Of a DNA stretch of 64,000 bases, positions 26,084 through 34,762 are shown piece by piece; the first letter of the stretch is position 1; every line of letters starts with the position of its first letter. Both the position numbers and the translations under genes were made by a program. This DNA comes from Chthoniobacterales bacterium (GTDB lineage Bacteria > Verrucomicrobiota > Verrucomicrobiia > Chthoniobacterales > DASVRZ01): NCBI GenBank assembly GCA_039930045.1, contig JBDSQB010000023.1, positions 1-64,000 on the forward strand, written 5' to 3'. The notes beneath the pieces were generated by a model. The model searched no databases and had not been told where the DNA came from. It saw only the letters and a program-made list of their open reading frames with translations.

Positions 26084-27435
26084 GCACGCCTTCGACACAA
26101 TTTGCCGTTGCCTCGCTGAACCTCAGCGCTACGGTTGAAGATGTGAAGGGAGATAGCAGTGTTGCACATCGCCCTCCAGCGCGTGCGACCAAATTACGTT
26201 CCTCGCGATGGTTTGGTTCCGGACTCATCATGGCGGCCAGTGGCATCGGCGCGAGTGACATCATTACCGCCACAGTCGGAGGGGCAACCTATGGAGTAAC
26301 GCTCTTGTGGGCGCTGGCGCTCGGGGCATTCTTCAAATTTGTCCTGAGCGAGGGGCTGGCCCGTTGGCAACTCGCCACCGGCACCACGCTGTTGGAGGGT
26401 TGGGCATGTTACCTTCCGCGCTGGGTGCTGGCTGTTTTCATGGGCTACCTCGTCCTATGGGCGATTGCGGTGAGCGGCGCACTCGTGAGCGGCTGCGGAT
26501 TGGCGATTGAGAATATCACCCGCGGTGCGGTTCCACGATCTTGGGGTGCGCTCGCACAAGCGGTCGTTGCGTTCGGGTTTATTTACGCAGACCGAACCGG
26601 TGGATTTTCGCGGGTGATGAAGCCCCTCATTGTCGTCATGTTCATCAGCATCGTCGTATGCGCCGTGTTGACTTTTCGCGAACCGGTTTCCGCGCTCAAA
26701 GGATTTCTTGTTCCCCGGATTCCAGCCAATGGCGGTGCTTATGTGCTGTCCATTATCGGAGGCATCGGCGGATCGTTGACGCTGCTGAGCTACAACTATC
26801 TTTTGCGTGGTGACAATAAAGTCGACCCGGCCAACCTTCGGAGCGTGCGGATGGATCTCGCGGTGGCCTATCTGTTCACTGCGGTATTCGGCGTCTCGGT
26901 GATGCTCATCGCCAATCGGGTCTTCCACTCGGCGGGTGTGGCCATCACGGATCGGGAGGCCGTCTCACGCATGGCTGGGCTGCTCGCGGAAATCACGGGG
27001 CCGGCCGGCTTTTATATTTACTCGATTGGCTTCTGGGCTGCGGTGCTGGCTTCGTTGATCGGCGTGTGGCAAACCGTGCCAACCATCTTCGCGGATGGCT
27101 CCAGCCTGCTCCGGCGGATACCGCAATCGGCGCGTGACGCCGCGATGCAACCGTCGTCATGGCAATATCGAACGGGGCTGGCGTTCATGGCGCTGGTGTC
27201 CGTTCCGTTTGCGTTCCTCGGACGACCGCTGCTGGTGGTGGTGGCGTTTACCATCATTGGCAGTCTGTTCATCCCGTTTCTCGCCGCCACGCTTCTTTAT
27301 CTGAACAACCGTGCCCCGTGGCCCGGGCCCATCCGACGCAACAACGCGGCAACGAACGCGGTGCTCGTGCTCGTATTGCTGCTGTTCGCAGTGACGGGCG
27401 GGCTGGAAATTTTCCGCGCTCTTTCGAGGCCATGA
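26080..27435 (+). CDS. Nramp-related divalent-metal/proton transporter, divergent
   Basis: 451 residues with about 11 membrane helices. Overall order and conserved pieces fit Nramp (FFKFVLSEGLARWQLATGTTLLEGW, FADGSSLLRR). However, the TM1 motif that is DPGN in true Nramp reads GIGASDII, and the TM6 metal motif MPH is replaced by ...GGSLTLLSYNYLL. These are the residues that bind Mn/Fe, so substrate choice must differ. The N-terminal 45 residues are hydrophilic. It overlaps the preceding cytochrome gene by 4 bp and seems co-transcribed. Confidence 0.8.
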   Translation: MSTPSTQFAVASLNLSATVEDVKGDSSVAHRPPARATKLRSSRWFGSGLIMAASGIGASDIITATVGGATYGVTLLWALALGAFFKFVLSEGLARWQLATGTTLLEGWACYLPRWVLAVFMGYLVLWAIAVSGALVSGCGLAIENITRGAVPRSWGALAQAVVAFGFIYADRTGGFSRVMKPLIVVMFISIVVCAVLTFREPVSALKGFLVPRIPANGGAYVLSIIGGIGGSLTLLSYNYLLRGDNKVDPANLRSVRMDLAVAYLFTAVFGVSVMLIANRVFHSAGVAITDREAVSRMAGLLAEITGPAGFYIYSIGFWAAVLASLIGVWQTVPTIFADGSSLLRRIPQSARDAAMQPSSWQYRTGLAFMALVSVPFAFLGRPLLVVVAFTIIGSLFIPFLAATLLYLNNRAPWPGPIRRNNAATNAVLVLVLLLFAVTGGLEIFRALSRP

Positions 27436-27439
27436 ATTG

Positions 27440-27609
27440 ATGTCCGGCCCCTTCTGCGTCGGCGGCGGATTCATCATCGTGCCCGCCTGCTCTACGTCAC
27501 ATGAGCGTCCACCTCGCTGCTCGTTATCTTCCTCATCTCGCTCTCCGGCGGCGCGGCGCACGTCGCGCACGGCCAGCAATTTCCCATGCCGGTCACCGCG
27601 CTCAACTGA
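27440..27609 (+). pseudogene. Remnant of a TauE/SafE-type permease
   Basis: From 27440 one frame reads SGPFCVGGGFIIVPA, and from about 27505 another frame reads STSLLVIFLISLSGGAAHVAHGQQFPMPVTALN before TGA at 27607-27609. Together these match two consecutive conserved blocks of TauE/SafE exporters (GxGGGFxIVPA then GTSLLVI..NSLSG). A deletion plus frame change between them means only a fragment is left. It follows the Nramp-like gene on the same strand. An intact TauE/SafE gene is at 46367. Confidence 0.55.
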
Positions 27610-27624
27610 GCTGCCACAGTTGAG
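27601..27624. repeat. Hairpin between the ars cluster and the pst operon
   Basis: CTCAACTG (27601-27608) and CAGTTGAG (27617-27624) form a perfect 8-bp stem with an 8-bp loop, between convergent genes. No T-run follows on either strand, so it is a weak terminator candidate only. Confidence 0.4.
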
Positions 27625-27635
27625 TTAGGTTCGAC

Positions 27636-28469
27636 TCAGCCGAAGCGGCCGGAGATATAATCTTCAGTCTGCTTCTGGGCGGGGTTGCGGAAAATTTTCT
27701 CGGTCTGGCTCATTTCAATGAGGCGGCCGAGATAGAAAAAGGCCGTGATGTCGGAGCAACGGCTGGCCTGCTGCATGTTGTGCGTGACGATGACTATGGT
27801 GTATTTCTCGCGCAAGGTGGCGATGAGTTCCTCGACCTTCATCGTGGCTATCGGATCGAGCGCGGCGCACGGTTCGTCCATCAGGAGAATCTCGGGTTCC
27901 ACGGCAATGGCGCGGGCGATGCACAGACGCTGCATTTGGCCGCCGGAAAGTCCCAAGGCGCTGGAGTCGAGACGGTCTTTCACCTCATCCCAGAGGGCGG
28001 CGCCGCGCAGGCTTTTTTCCACAATCGGATCTAACTCGGATCGGTTGTTTTTGCCTTGGAGACGCAGGCCGTAAACGATGTTTTCGTAGATCGACTTGGG
28101 AAACGGATTCGATTTTTGAAAGACCATGCCGACGCGTTTGCGGAGTTCCAATACACTCACACTCGGATCGAAAATGTTCACGCCGTGGATGCGGATTTCG
28201 CCGCTGTCCACGCGGGCGATGGGCACGAGGTCGTTCATGCGGTTGAAGTTCCGCAGCAGGGTCGATTTTCCACAGCCAGACGGCCCGATGAAAGCGGTGA
28301 CTTTTTTCTCCGGAATGCTGAGGCTGATCTCGTGCAGCGCCCGGCTTTTGCCGTAGGAAAAGCTCAGTTGATCGACTTCGATGATATTGGGTAACGGCTC
28401 GTTCATGATCGGTGCGATGGCAGAGGATGTGGTCCGGGTCGTTTCCATAGTTTTAGAGAAAGCAGGCAT
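27636..28469 (-). CDS. pstB: Phosphate ABC transporter ATP-binding protein PstB
   Basis: 277 residues. Walker [10 protein letters not shown], signature [16 protein letters not shown] and Walker [16 protein letters not shown] are all present, with the PstB-specific blocks [15 protein letters not shown] and [22 protein letters not shown]. It hydrolyses ATP to drive phosphate import through PstCA. About 20 poorly conserved residues precede [19 protein letters not shown], so a start at 28406 is also possible. It is the last gene of the operon; no phoU follows. Confidence 0.95.
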   Translation of the reverse strand: MPAFSKTMETTRTTSSAIAPIMNEPLPNIIEVDQLSFSYGKSRALHEISLSIPEKKVTAFIGPSGCGKSTLLRNFNRMNDLVPIARVDSGEIRIHGVNIFDPSVSVLELRKRVGMVFQKSNPFPKSIYENIVYGLRLQGKNNRSELDPIVEKSLRGAALWDEVKDRLDSSALGLSGGQMQRLCIARAIAVEPEILLMDEPCAALDPIATMKVEELIATLREKYTIVIVTHNMQQASRCSDITAFFYLGRLIEMSQTEKIFRNPAQKQTEDYISGRFG

Positions 28470-28487
28470 GGTGGCGAGGCTGGAATT

Positions 28488-29522
28488 TTACCATTTGTAA
28501 GCTTTGCGCAGCCGCGTGCGCAGAACCATGGAAGTCATGGCGATGGAGGCGACGACGAGGAGGAAAACGAAGGCCGAGCCGTATTGCATGCGCTCGGTAA
28601 ATTCATTTTGCGGAATCTTCGAGCTGACCACGTAAATGTGATACGGCAGCGCCATCACGCCCCGAAAAAAGAAGTCGGTGACGTGCGCCAGTCCCTGCCA
28701 GGGAAGCTGGTCGGTTTTTACAAAAGCCGCCGTGAACATGATCGGAGCGGTCTCGCCGGCGACGCGGGCGATGCCGAGGATCGACGATGTGAGAATGCCG
28801 GGCAGCGCATAGGGCAACACATTGCTGCGGATCGTCTGCCATTTCGTGGCGCCAAGCGCGAGCGAACCTTCGCGAAAGCCTTGCGGCACGGCGCGGAGCG
28901 ATTCCTCGGCGGCGGTGATAATCACGGGCATGACCATAAACGCCAGTGTGAACCAGCCGGCAATGAGCGAGACGTTCCACTTAAAGAAAATCACGAACAT
29001 GGCAAAGCCGAAGAGCCCGAAGACGATGGACGGCACGCCCGCGAGATTGAGGATGGCGAGGCGCAGGGTTTCGACGATGCGACCAGAGCCGCCGTATTCG
29101 CTGAGATAAATCGCCGACGACACGCCGAGTACGAGTGCGATCACCATGGAGCCGACCACGAGCAAAACAGTGCCGACGATGCAGGGAAAAATGCCGCCCG
29201 CCGAATGCGCGACCGTGCTTTCATTGGGATCGTTGACGGTGCGAGTGGCCGTAAACTGGCGGTATTCCGTGTCGCCGAGTTGCATCGGTTTTCCTTCAAA
29301 CTGGAAGACGTGGAGCGTTTCCGGCGACTCGGTGAGAAACGGGATGTCGATGAACGGCGGCGACAGTTTCACGACGGAGCCGATGCCTTTGAACGTGATC
29401 GTGAGCAGGATGTAAGCGGAAAAAATCAGGACGACATAGGTCGCGACGCGGAAGAGCCAGAAGACGATTTTTTCCACCGTGAGAATGGCGGAGCTTTTTT
29501 CCTGAAAGATGTGGGCGCTCAT
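28488..29522 (-). CDS. pstA: Phosphate ABC transporter permease PstA
   Basis: 344 residues with six membrane helices and the permease EAA loop ([26 protein letters not shown]). The first helix is followed by an extracytoplasmic insertion of about 65 residues ([13 protein letters not shown]...[11 protein letters not shown]), longer than in E. coli PstA. It forms the membrane channel with PstC. It starts 3 bp after pstC and is followed by pstB after 18 bp. Confidence 0.94.
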   Translation of the reverse strand: MSAHIFQEKSSAILTVEKIVFWLFRVATYVVLIFSAYILLTITFKGIGSVVKLSPPFIDIPFLTESPETLHVFQFEGKPMQLGDTEYRQFTATRTVNDPNESTVAHSAGGIFPCIVGTVLLVVGSMVIALVLGVSSAIYLSEYGGSGRIVETLRLAILNLAGVPSIVFGLFGFAMFVIFFKWNVSLIAGWFTLAFMVMPVIITAAEESLRAVPQGFREGSLALGATKWQTIRSNVLPYALPGILTSSILGIARVAGETAPIMFTAAFVKTDQLPWQGLAHVTDFFFRGVMALPYHIYVVSSKIPQNEFTERMQYGSAFVFLLVVASIAMTSMVLRTRLRKAYKW

Positions 29523-29525
29523 GAT

Positions 29526-31130
29526 TTAGCCGATGGAGATTTTGAAGCGGCGGACGATGCGCTGTGCGAGGAAATTGATCCCGAGCGCGAGCAGGAAAAG
29601 CAGGATCGCGACCATGAACAAGGCGCGGTAATGGATCGAGCCGGACGGCACCTCGCCCATTTCCTGCGCGATGATACCTGTCATGGTGTGGACGGGCTGG
29701 AAAAACGCGCCGAGGCCCTCGGTAAAGTCGGGGATTTTGATGCGGTTGCCGGCGCAGAGGAGAACGACCATGGTTTCGCCGATGACGCGTCCGAAGCCGA
29801 GCAGGACGGCGGCGATGATGCCGGAAAGCGCGGCGGGAATGATGATTTTGACGAGCGTTTGCAGCTTCGACGCGCCGAGCGCGAAGGAGGCTTCCTTGAA
29901 GTGGACCGGGACGTTGTTGATCGCGTCCTCGGCCAGTGAAAAAATCGTCGGAACCGCCATCAGCCCGAGAAGAATGCCAGCGGTGGTGGCGTTGAGGCGC
30001 TCGGCAATCGGGAAGAATGAAATCCAACTCAGAAAGTGCCAGCCGGAGATGGCCCGGATGGTTTCGCCGAGGATGGCGACGCCGAAGAAACCGAGGACGA
30101 CGGAGGGAAAGGCGGCGATAAATTCGATCGCGGGTTTGATGTAACTCGCCTCACGATTTCCTGCGATTTGGTTGACGTAGATCGCGGCGCTCACGCCGAG
30201 CGGCACGGCGAGCAGGAGCGCGATCACGGAAACGAAAAGTGAGCCGACAAAGAGCGGAATCACCCCATACCAATCCTGCCAAAAACTCGCGGTGAGCCAT
30301 TCCGGATGCGTCAGAAAACTGGCGAGTCCATCGAGGTAGCCGACCGGTTTGTCGGGGTTCCAGGCGGTCAGCTCGGATTTGCCCTGATCGAGGTAATCGA
30401 GGAAAGCCAGCGTGTCGGTTTTGAAACGTGAGCGGACTTCCAATGGAATCATCTCGTAACCGGGATTGGGCGTGTTAATGAGTGCGATCAAAGTCGAACG
30501 CATTGCGCCGCAGAGTTCGGCGTATTGCGGTTCCGAATCGAGAATGACTTTGCGAGCGCTGGGGAAATCAATCACCGGAACGACGACTTTTTCGGCCTGG
30601 TCTCGCTTGCCCGCGTCGATGAGCATTTCCTTTTCCTCCAAGCGATCCTGGATCTCGGACGCGCTCTGCTTGATGGTCGCCGCAGCGTCGCCGTAATCGG
30701 AAACCAGCCCGCGCAAGGTCTCCGCGGCGTCACTAAATTTGCCGGAAAACTCATCCAGCGGAGCGAGCATCGCGTTGATCTCGTCGAGCGATTTCCCTTG
30801 TTTTTGCAGGTCCTTAAAAAGATTCAATCGGGCCGCATTGACCTGGCGTCCGAGCTTCGTGTGGGCGTCCATCCGGGAGCGCATGATGTCCACGTATTCG
30901 AGGCCGGCCTGGCGATAGACCTGCAAGTTGCGCCGGTTTTGCGAGATGAAGCCGAAGCCTTCCTTGAAAAGAAAAATGGTGATCAGCGCCAGCACGACGA
31001 CGGCGACAAACGCGTTGCCGCCGAAGAAATATTTGATCGCCGAATCGAAATCGAGCCCGAGAAAACGAAAGCCCTGCGGCTTCGTCAAGGCATCGCGCAT
31101 GGTCGATTTGTTGCTCGATGGAGTGCTCAT
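29526..31130 (-). CDS. pstC: Phosphate ABC transporter permease PstC with a large periplasmic coiled-coil insertion
   Basis: 534 residues, far above the usual roughly 300. TM1 (AFVAVVVLALITIFLFKEGF) is followed by about 215 residues of charged, helical, probably coiled-coil sequence (EIQDRLEEKEMLIDAGKRDQAEK) before the conserved core VIPLFVGSLFVSVIALLLAVPLGVSAAIYV. The EAA loop (NNVPVHFKEASFALGASKLQTL) and the GRVIGETMVVLL segment are typical PstC. It pairs with PstA. A terminator hairpin separates it from pstS. Confidence 0.93.
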   Translation of the reverse strand: MSTPSSNKSTMRDALTKPQGFRFLGLDFDSAIKYFFGGNAFVAVVVLALITIFLFKEGFGFISQNRRNLQVYRQAGLEYVDIMRSRMDAHTKLGRQVNAARLNLFKDLQKQGKSLDEINAMLAPLDEFSGKFSDAAETLRGLVSDYGDAAATIKQSASEIQDRLEEKEMLIDAGKRDQAEKVVVPVIDFPSARKVILDSEPQYAELCGAMRSTLIALINTPNPGYEMIPLEVRSRFKTDTLAFLDYLDQGKSELTAWNPDKPVGYLDGLASFLTHPEWLTASFWQDWYGVIPLFVGSLFVSVIALLLAVPLGVSAAIYVNQIAGNREASYIKPAIEFIAAFPSVVLGFFGVAILGETIRAISGWHFLSWISFFPIAERLNATTAGILLGLMAVPTIFSLAEDAINNVPVHFKEASFALGASKLQTLVKIIIPAALSGIIAAVLLGFGRVIGETMVVLLCAGNRIKIPDFTEGLGAFFQPVHTMTGIIAQEMGEVPSGSIHYRALFMVAILLFLLALGINFLAQRIVRRFKISIG

Positions 31131-31227
31131 GGAAATCTCGGGACGGTGCAGTTACACACTGGTCAAAACGACGGATTCAAGGCAAGGCAATCCGCCGTTT
31201 GGAAACTAATGGGGTTCGTTTCCGCAG

Positions 31228-31263
31228 AAAAAGCTCGCCGGGTATCGCACCGACGAGCTTTTT
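31228..31263 (-). terminator. Terminator/attenuator between pstS and pstC
   Basis: AAAAAGCTCG (31228-31237) and CGAGCTTTTT (31254-31263) form a perfect 10-bp inverted repeat with a U-run on both strands. On the minus strand it lies 18 bp after the pstS stop and about 97 bp before pstC. It would let pstS be made in excess of pstCAB, the usual stoichiometry. Confidence 0.8.
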
Positions 31264-31281
31264 GCAGACGAGGATCGCGGC

Positions 31282-32097
31282 TTAGTTGATCTTGACGAAT
31301 CCGACTTGTTTCACGATGGCCTGACCGGCAGGACTGAGGGTGAAATTGAGGAACGCGCCGGCCTCACCAGCGGGGGCGCCGTTGGTGTAGTAGAACGTCG
31401 GACGGCTGTAAGGCCAGACCTTGGATTTGACATTCGCTTCTGTAGGCTCGGCACCATCCACGGAGACGGCATGAACTCCCGCTTCGTGGCTGTAGGCAAT
31501 GCCCACGTAGCCGATGCCGTTCGGGTTTTTGGCGACTTCGGCGACGATCTGCTCGTTGCCCGCCAGCTTCTGGGCGGAAGGAGCGTAGTCGCGTTTTTTC
31601 ATCGCGAGTTCTTTCCAATCGGAGTAGGTGCCGGAAGAGGTGTTGCGGGTGTAAACGGAGATTTTACCAGCGGCACCGCCGACGGCGCTCCAGTCGGTAA
31701 CGTCACCGGTGAAGATCTGCTCGACCTGCTGTTTGGTGAGTTTTTTAACGGGGCTGTTGGCGTTGACGACGACGGTGATGCCGTCGTAAGCCACGATGGT
31801 TGGCTTGAGGTTGAGTCCCTTGGAAGTCGCTGCGGAAATTTCCGCTGGCTTGGCGCGTCGGCTGGCCATGCCGATGTCGGCGGTGCCGTCGATGAGGGCG
31901 GCGAAACCGGTGGTGGAGCCTTCGGCGGCAATCTCAAACTTGGTGTCGGGATTGGCGGCCTTGAAGGCTTCGGCGAGTTGCGGAACGAGCTTGGAACCGA
32001 GGGTGTCGGAGCCTTTGATGACGACTTTCCCGGCGTGCGCCACGGAGGCGACGCTCAGGGAAGCGAGGATGGAGAGGACGAGTTTGGTGGTTTTCAT
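31282..32097 (-). CDS. pstS: Periplasmic phosphate-binding protein PstS
   Basis: 271 residues from ATG 32097 with a signal peptide (1-22, ending AHA). Family motifs: VVIKGSDTLGSKLVPQLAEAF, EGSTTGFAALIDGTADIGMASR, TVVVNANSPVKKLT, FTGDVTDWSAVGG, RNTSSGTYSDWKEL and GIGYVGIAY. The S-G-T and GST loops bind phosphate. It follows the porin gene by 77 bp and is followed by a terminator. An upstream in-frame ATG at 32148 is rejected because it would spoil the signal peptide. Confidence 0.95.
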   Translation of the reverse strand: MKTTKLVLSILASLSVASVAHAGKVVIKGSDTLGSKLVPQLAEAFKAANPDTKFEIAAEGSTTGFAALIDGTADIGMASRRAKPAEISAATSKGLNLKPTIVAYDGITVVVNANSPVKKLTKQQVEQIFTGDVTDWSAVGGAAGKISVYTRNTSSGTYSDWKELAMKKRDYAPSAQKLAGNEQIVAEVAKNPNGIGYVGIAYSHEAGVHAVSVDGAEPTEANVKSKVWPYSRPTFYYTNGAPAGEAGAFLNFTLSPAGQAIVKQVGFVKIN

Positions 32098-32174
32098 TGG
32101 GTGTTTTTGAGTGGTTTCACGATGGGCCGGAGAACAGCTCCAGCCCATCGCACTTAACCTAGGGACTGAAATAG

Positions 32175-33725
32175 TTAGAACTTGAAGTTAACGTCGAACT
32201 GCACGGTGTTGACCGCGTTGCGATTGGCGAGGCCAAACTGGTCAGCCAGATTGTCATCGAGGTTGTAGGTCACGAAGCCCGTCAGCGCGATGGAAACGGC
32301 GTCGGAGATGCCGTAAGTCGTGCCGAACTTAAAGCCGCGGCTGTTCAACTTGCCGAGAGCGAAATCGGAGTCGTTCAAGTTAGGATCGACTGCAGCGAGA
32401 CCGGTTTCGCGGTAGTTGGCGAAAATGGTCCAGGCTCCCTGTCCCTTGCCCGCGCCGATTTCCAGACCAGCCAGCCACGCCATGGCGTCCTGGTCGGTGA
32501 AGCTGCGCTGCTGGGTTGTGGCGATTGGCGTGCCGACTCCGGTGCTGCTCGGAAGGAGCAGGCCAAACCCGTAAACGTCGTCATAACGCTTGTGGCCAGA
32601 GGTGTTGTAAGCAAAATCCCAATAGAACCGGCCATTGAGCGAGCCGATCGGGAATTTGAATTCGCCGGGTGCGGTGACGATGGCGAGGTCGCGAGTTTCT
32701 CCCGAGACATTGCCCGTGGAAACGGTGACTGCGCCGGTGACTGGATCTTGCGTGAAGTCAGCGATGCCGTCGTTGTTCGCATCGATGCGGCCCGAAGCTC
32801 CGGTAAAGGCAGTTTCGTTGTTCGCCTGAATGTCGCCGCCGACGTCGGCTGCGTTGTAGATCATGAAGCCGGGCGCAAAGGTCACGGACGTTTTGCTGTT
32901 CACCTCATAGCTTGCGACGAGCTGGCCCACGAATTGGAAGCCATCGTTCTTCGCATCGCCATCGACAGCAGCCTCGTTGTTGTTGGTCTCGTAAACGAGC
33001 TGACCTGCAACGAGCGAGAGCTTGAATCCACCCCAACTGCTGCCAGCGGTGGCCCCGGTGAAGCTGGTGACGGTTTTGCCATCCTTGCTATAGCTGGAAG
33101 GACTGCCCGCACTGCCTTCGGACTTGAACGCCTTGTCGAAGGAGATCGACTCGGTCAGACCGTAAGGGCTGATGTCCGGGTCCCAGACGAGGTCGGTAGT
33201 GTAGAAAGGATTCTTTTGCTTGCCTGCAACGACGGTCGCCCAGTCGCCGATATTAAGACCGAGGAAAACGCGGTTGATGTAAATCCCGGAATCGCCGTAA
33301 GCGGGCTGCACGGTTTCGTTGGCCGAATCGGAAGCTTGGCCGGTCTCAACCTGGACGCCGCCGAAGAAGTTGTTGGTCAGGCGGAAGTCGGCATTCAAGC
33401 GCAAGCGATAACGGAAACGGCTGCGTTGCGTCACGTGCTCGGGACCAGCGGTCTGCGCCTGCTGGTCGTCATATTGATAACGGAGGCGGCCGTCGCCATA
33501 GAGCTTCAACTCGGTCACGGGACTGGAAATGTTCAATTTTCCGGCAGACGAGGATTGGAAATCCTTCACCATGTCGGCGCGGAGATCTTCAGCTTCCTGA
33601 TCATTCAGGATGCCTTTTTGCACCAGCTTGTCGATCAACGGACCGCTGTCCTGGGCATGTAGTTCACTGTTAATGAAGGGAAGTGCTGCGGCAGCTGCCA
33701 GCAACAAACGTGGGATACGAATCAT
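32175..33725 (-). CDS. Outer-membrane porin, paired with pstS
   Basis: 516 residues from ATG 33725 (signal peptide MIRIPRLLLAAAAALPFINSELHAQ); the long upstream extension to 33875 has no signal character. A short helix (LIDKLVQKGILNDQEAEDLRADM) leads into a beta-barrel ending FDVNFKF. It is a close paralogue of the porin at 6428-7993; differences cluster in surface-loop-like parts and the signal peptide. It lies between the phoB-like regulator and pstS, so a phosphate-starvation porin is the natural inference. Confidence 0.87.
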   Translation of the reverse strand: MIRIPRLLLAAAAALPFINSELHAQDSGPLIDKLVQKGILNDQEAEDLRADMVKDFQSSSAGKLNISSPVTELKLYGDGRLRYQYDDQQAQTAGPEHVTQRSRFRYRLRLNADFRLTNNFFGGVQVETGQASDSANETVQPAYGDSGIYINRVFLGLNIGDWATVVAGKQKNPFYTTDLVWDPDISPYGLTESISFDKAFKSEGSAGSPSSYSKDGKTVTSFTGATAGSSWGGFKLSLVAGQLVYETNNNEAAVDGDAKNDGFQFVGQLVASYEVNSKTSVTFAPGFMIYNAADVGGDIQANNETAFTGASGRIDANNDGIADFTQDPVTGAVTVSTGNVSGETRDLAIVTAPGEFKFPIGSLNGRFYWDFAYNTSGHKRYDDVYGFGLLLPSSTGVGTPIATTQQRSFTDQDAMAWLAGLEIGAGKGQGAWTIFANYRETGLAAVDPNLNDSDFALGKLNSRGFKFGTTYGISDAVSIALTGFVTYNLDDNLADQFGLANRNAVNTVQFDVNFKF

Positions 33726-33849
33726 AGGTTTTAGTTGGTTAGGGTTTAGGCAAATCGCAGGGGTTGGCAGCGACTTGGACAAAGATTTAACGCAACCGTG
33801 AAATAGCGAAACACCGGAATTGTTACAATCACGTGACGGAAACTCGCTC

Positions 33850-34542
33850 TCACACTTCCGGCAAAATCTCGCCAATCCGATAGCCGAAACCCCGCACCGT
33901 CTCTAGATACGCCCCATATCGCCCCAACTTCTCGCGCAGCCGCCGCATGTGCGTGTCCACCGTCCGCGTGTCGATCGCCGCCTCATAACCCCAGACATCG
34001 GAGAGCAACCTGTCCCGGCTCTGCACCCGCCCCCGGCGCTCGATCAGGATCGAGATCAGCTTAAACTCCGTCGCTGTGCAATCCACCGGACGCCCCGCCA
34101 CCAGCACCGTGTGCTTCGTGCGATCCACCGCGATTTCGCCCGCCACCAGCCGGTCGGGCACACTGCCGGGGGCATTTCTCCGCACTACCGCATTCACCCG
34201 CAGGACAAATTCCCGGGGACTAAACGGCTTCACCACATAATCATCCGCGCCCAACTCGAAACCGACGATCCGATCCACCTCCTCCGCCTTCGCCGTGAGC
34301 ATGATCACCGGGATGCGCGCCAGCTTCGGATCACTCTTCAGCACCCGGCAAATCTCCAGGCCCGACACTCCCGGCAGCATCAGATCCAACACCACCAGCG
34401 CGGGCATTTCCTCCCGGATCAGCGGCAGCGCGGCCGCTCCGTCGGCCACTGTCAGCACCGTGTATTTCGCCTTTTGCAGATGAAACGCGATCAGGTCCGC
34501 CACATCCACTTCATCATCGACGACAATTATTTTTTCGCTCAT
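33850..34542 (-). CDS. phoB: PhoB-like response regulator (OmpR family)
   Basis: 230 residues. Receiver domain: acidic pair in VVDDEVD, phosphoacceptor Asp in LVVLDLMLPG, Thr/Lys switch in IMLTAKA and DYVVKPFSPRE. C-terminal winged helix: TATEFKLISILIERRGRVQSRDRLLSDVWGY and VDTHMRRLREKLG...IETVRGFGYR-like ending. It is first in the pst operon direction, so it probably controls the porin and pst genes. No histidine kinase is adjacent. PhoB identity rests on context; other OmpR-type regulators look alike. Confidence 0.85.
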   Translation of the reverse strand: MSEKIIVVDDEVDVADLIAFHLQKAKYTVLTVADGAAALPLIREEMPALVVLDLMLPGVSGLEICRVLKSDPKLARIPVIMLTAKAEEVDRIVGFELGADDYVVKPFSPREFVLRVNAVVRRNAPGSVPDRLVAGEIAVDRTKHTVLVAGRPVDCTATEFKLISILIERRGRVQSRDRLLSDVWGYEAAIDTRTVDTHMRRLREKLGRYGAYLETVRGFGYRIGEILPEV

Positions 34543-34762
34543 TGGAGGTCAGTTGCCCCACCGTATAGACCGCCCTTTTTCAGGAGCAAGAGCAAAGAAA
34601 ACTCCCTGTCTCACACGTCGCCACCGTCCCGCAGCCGACTTCCATTCGACTCCAACTCCCGCTTTTACGAGGGGAACGCCTGAGTCGAATGCGACTCCCC
34701 TCACCGCTTTCACCGGCTCTTTTGGCCCGGTTCCGTCACGCAAATGTTACATTCGCGGGCCG

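Noticed and set aside
33726-33849. PhoB box upstream of the phosphate-linked porin
   Set aside because: No pair of CTGTCAT-like direct repeats with 11-bp spacing could be seen.
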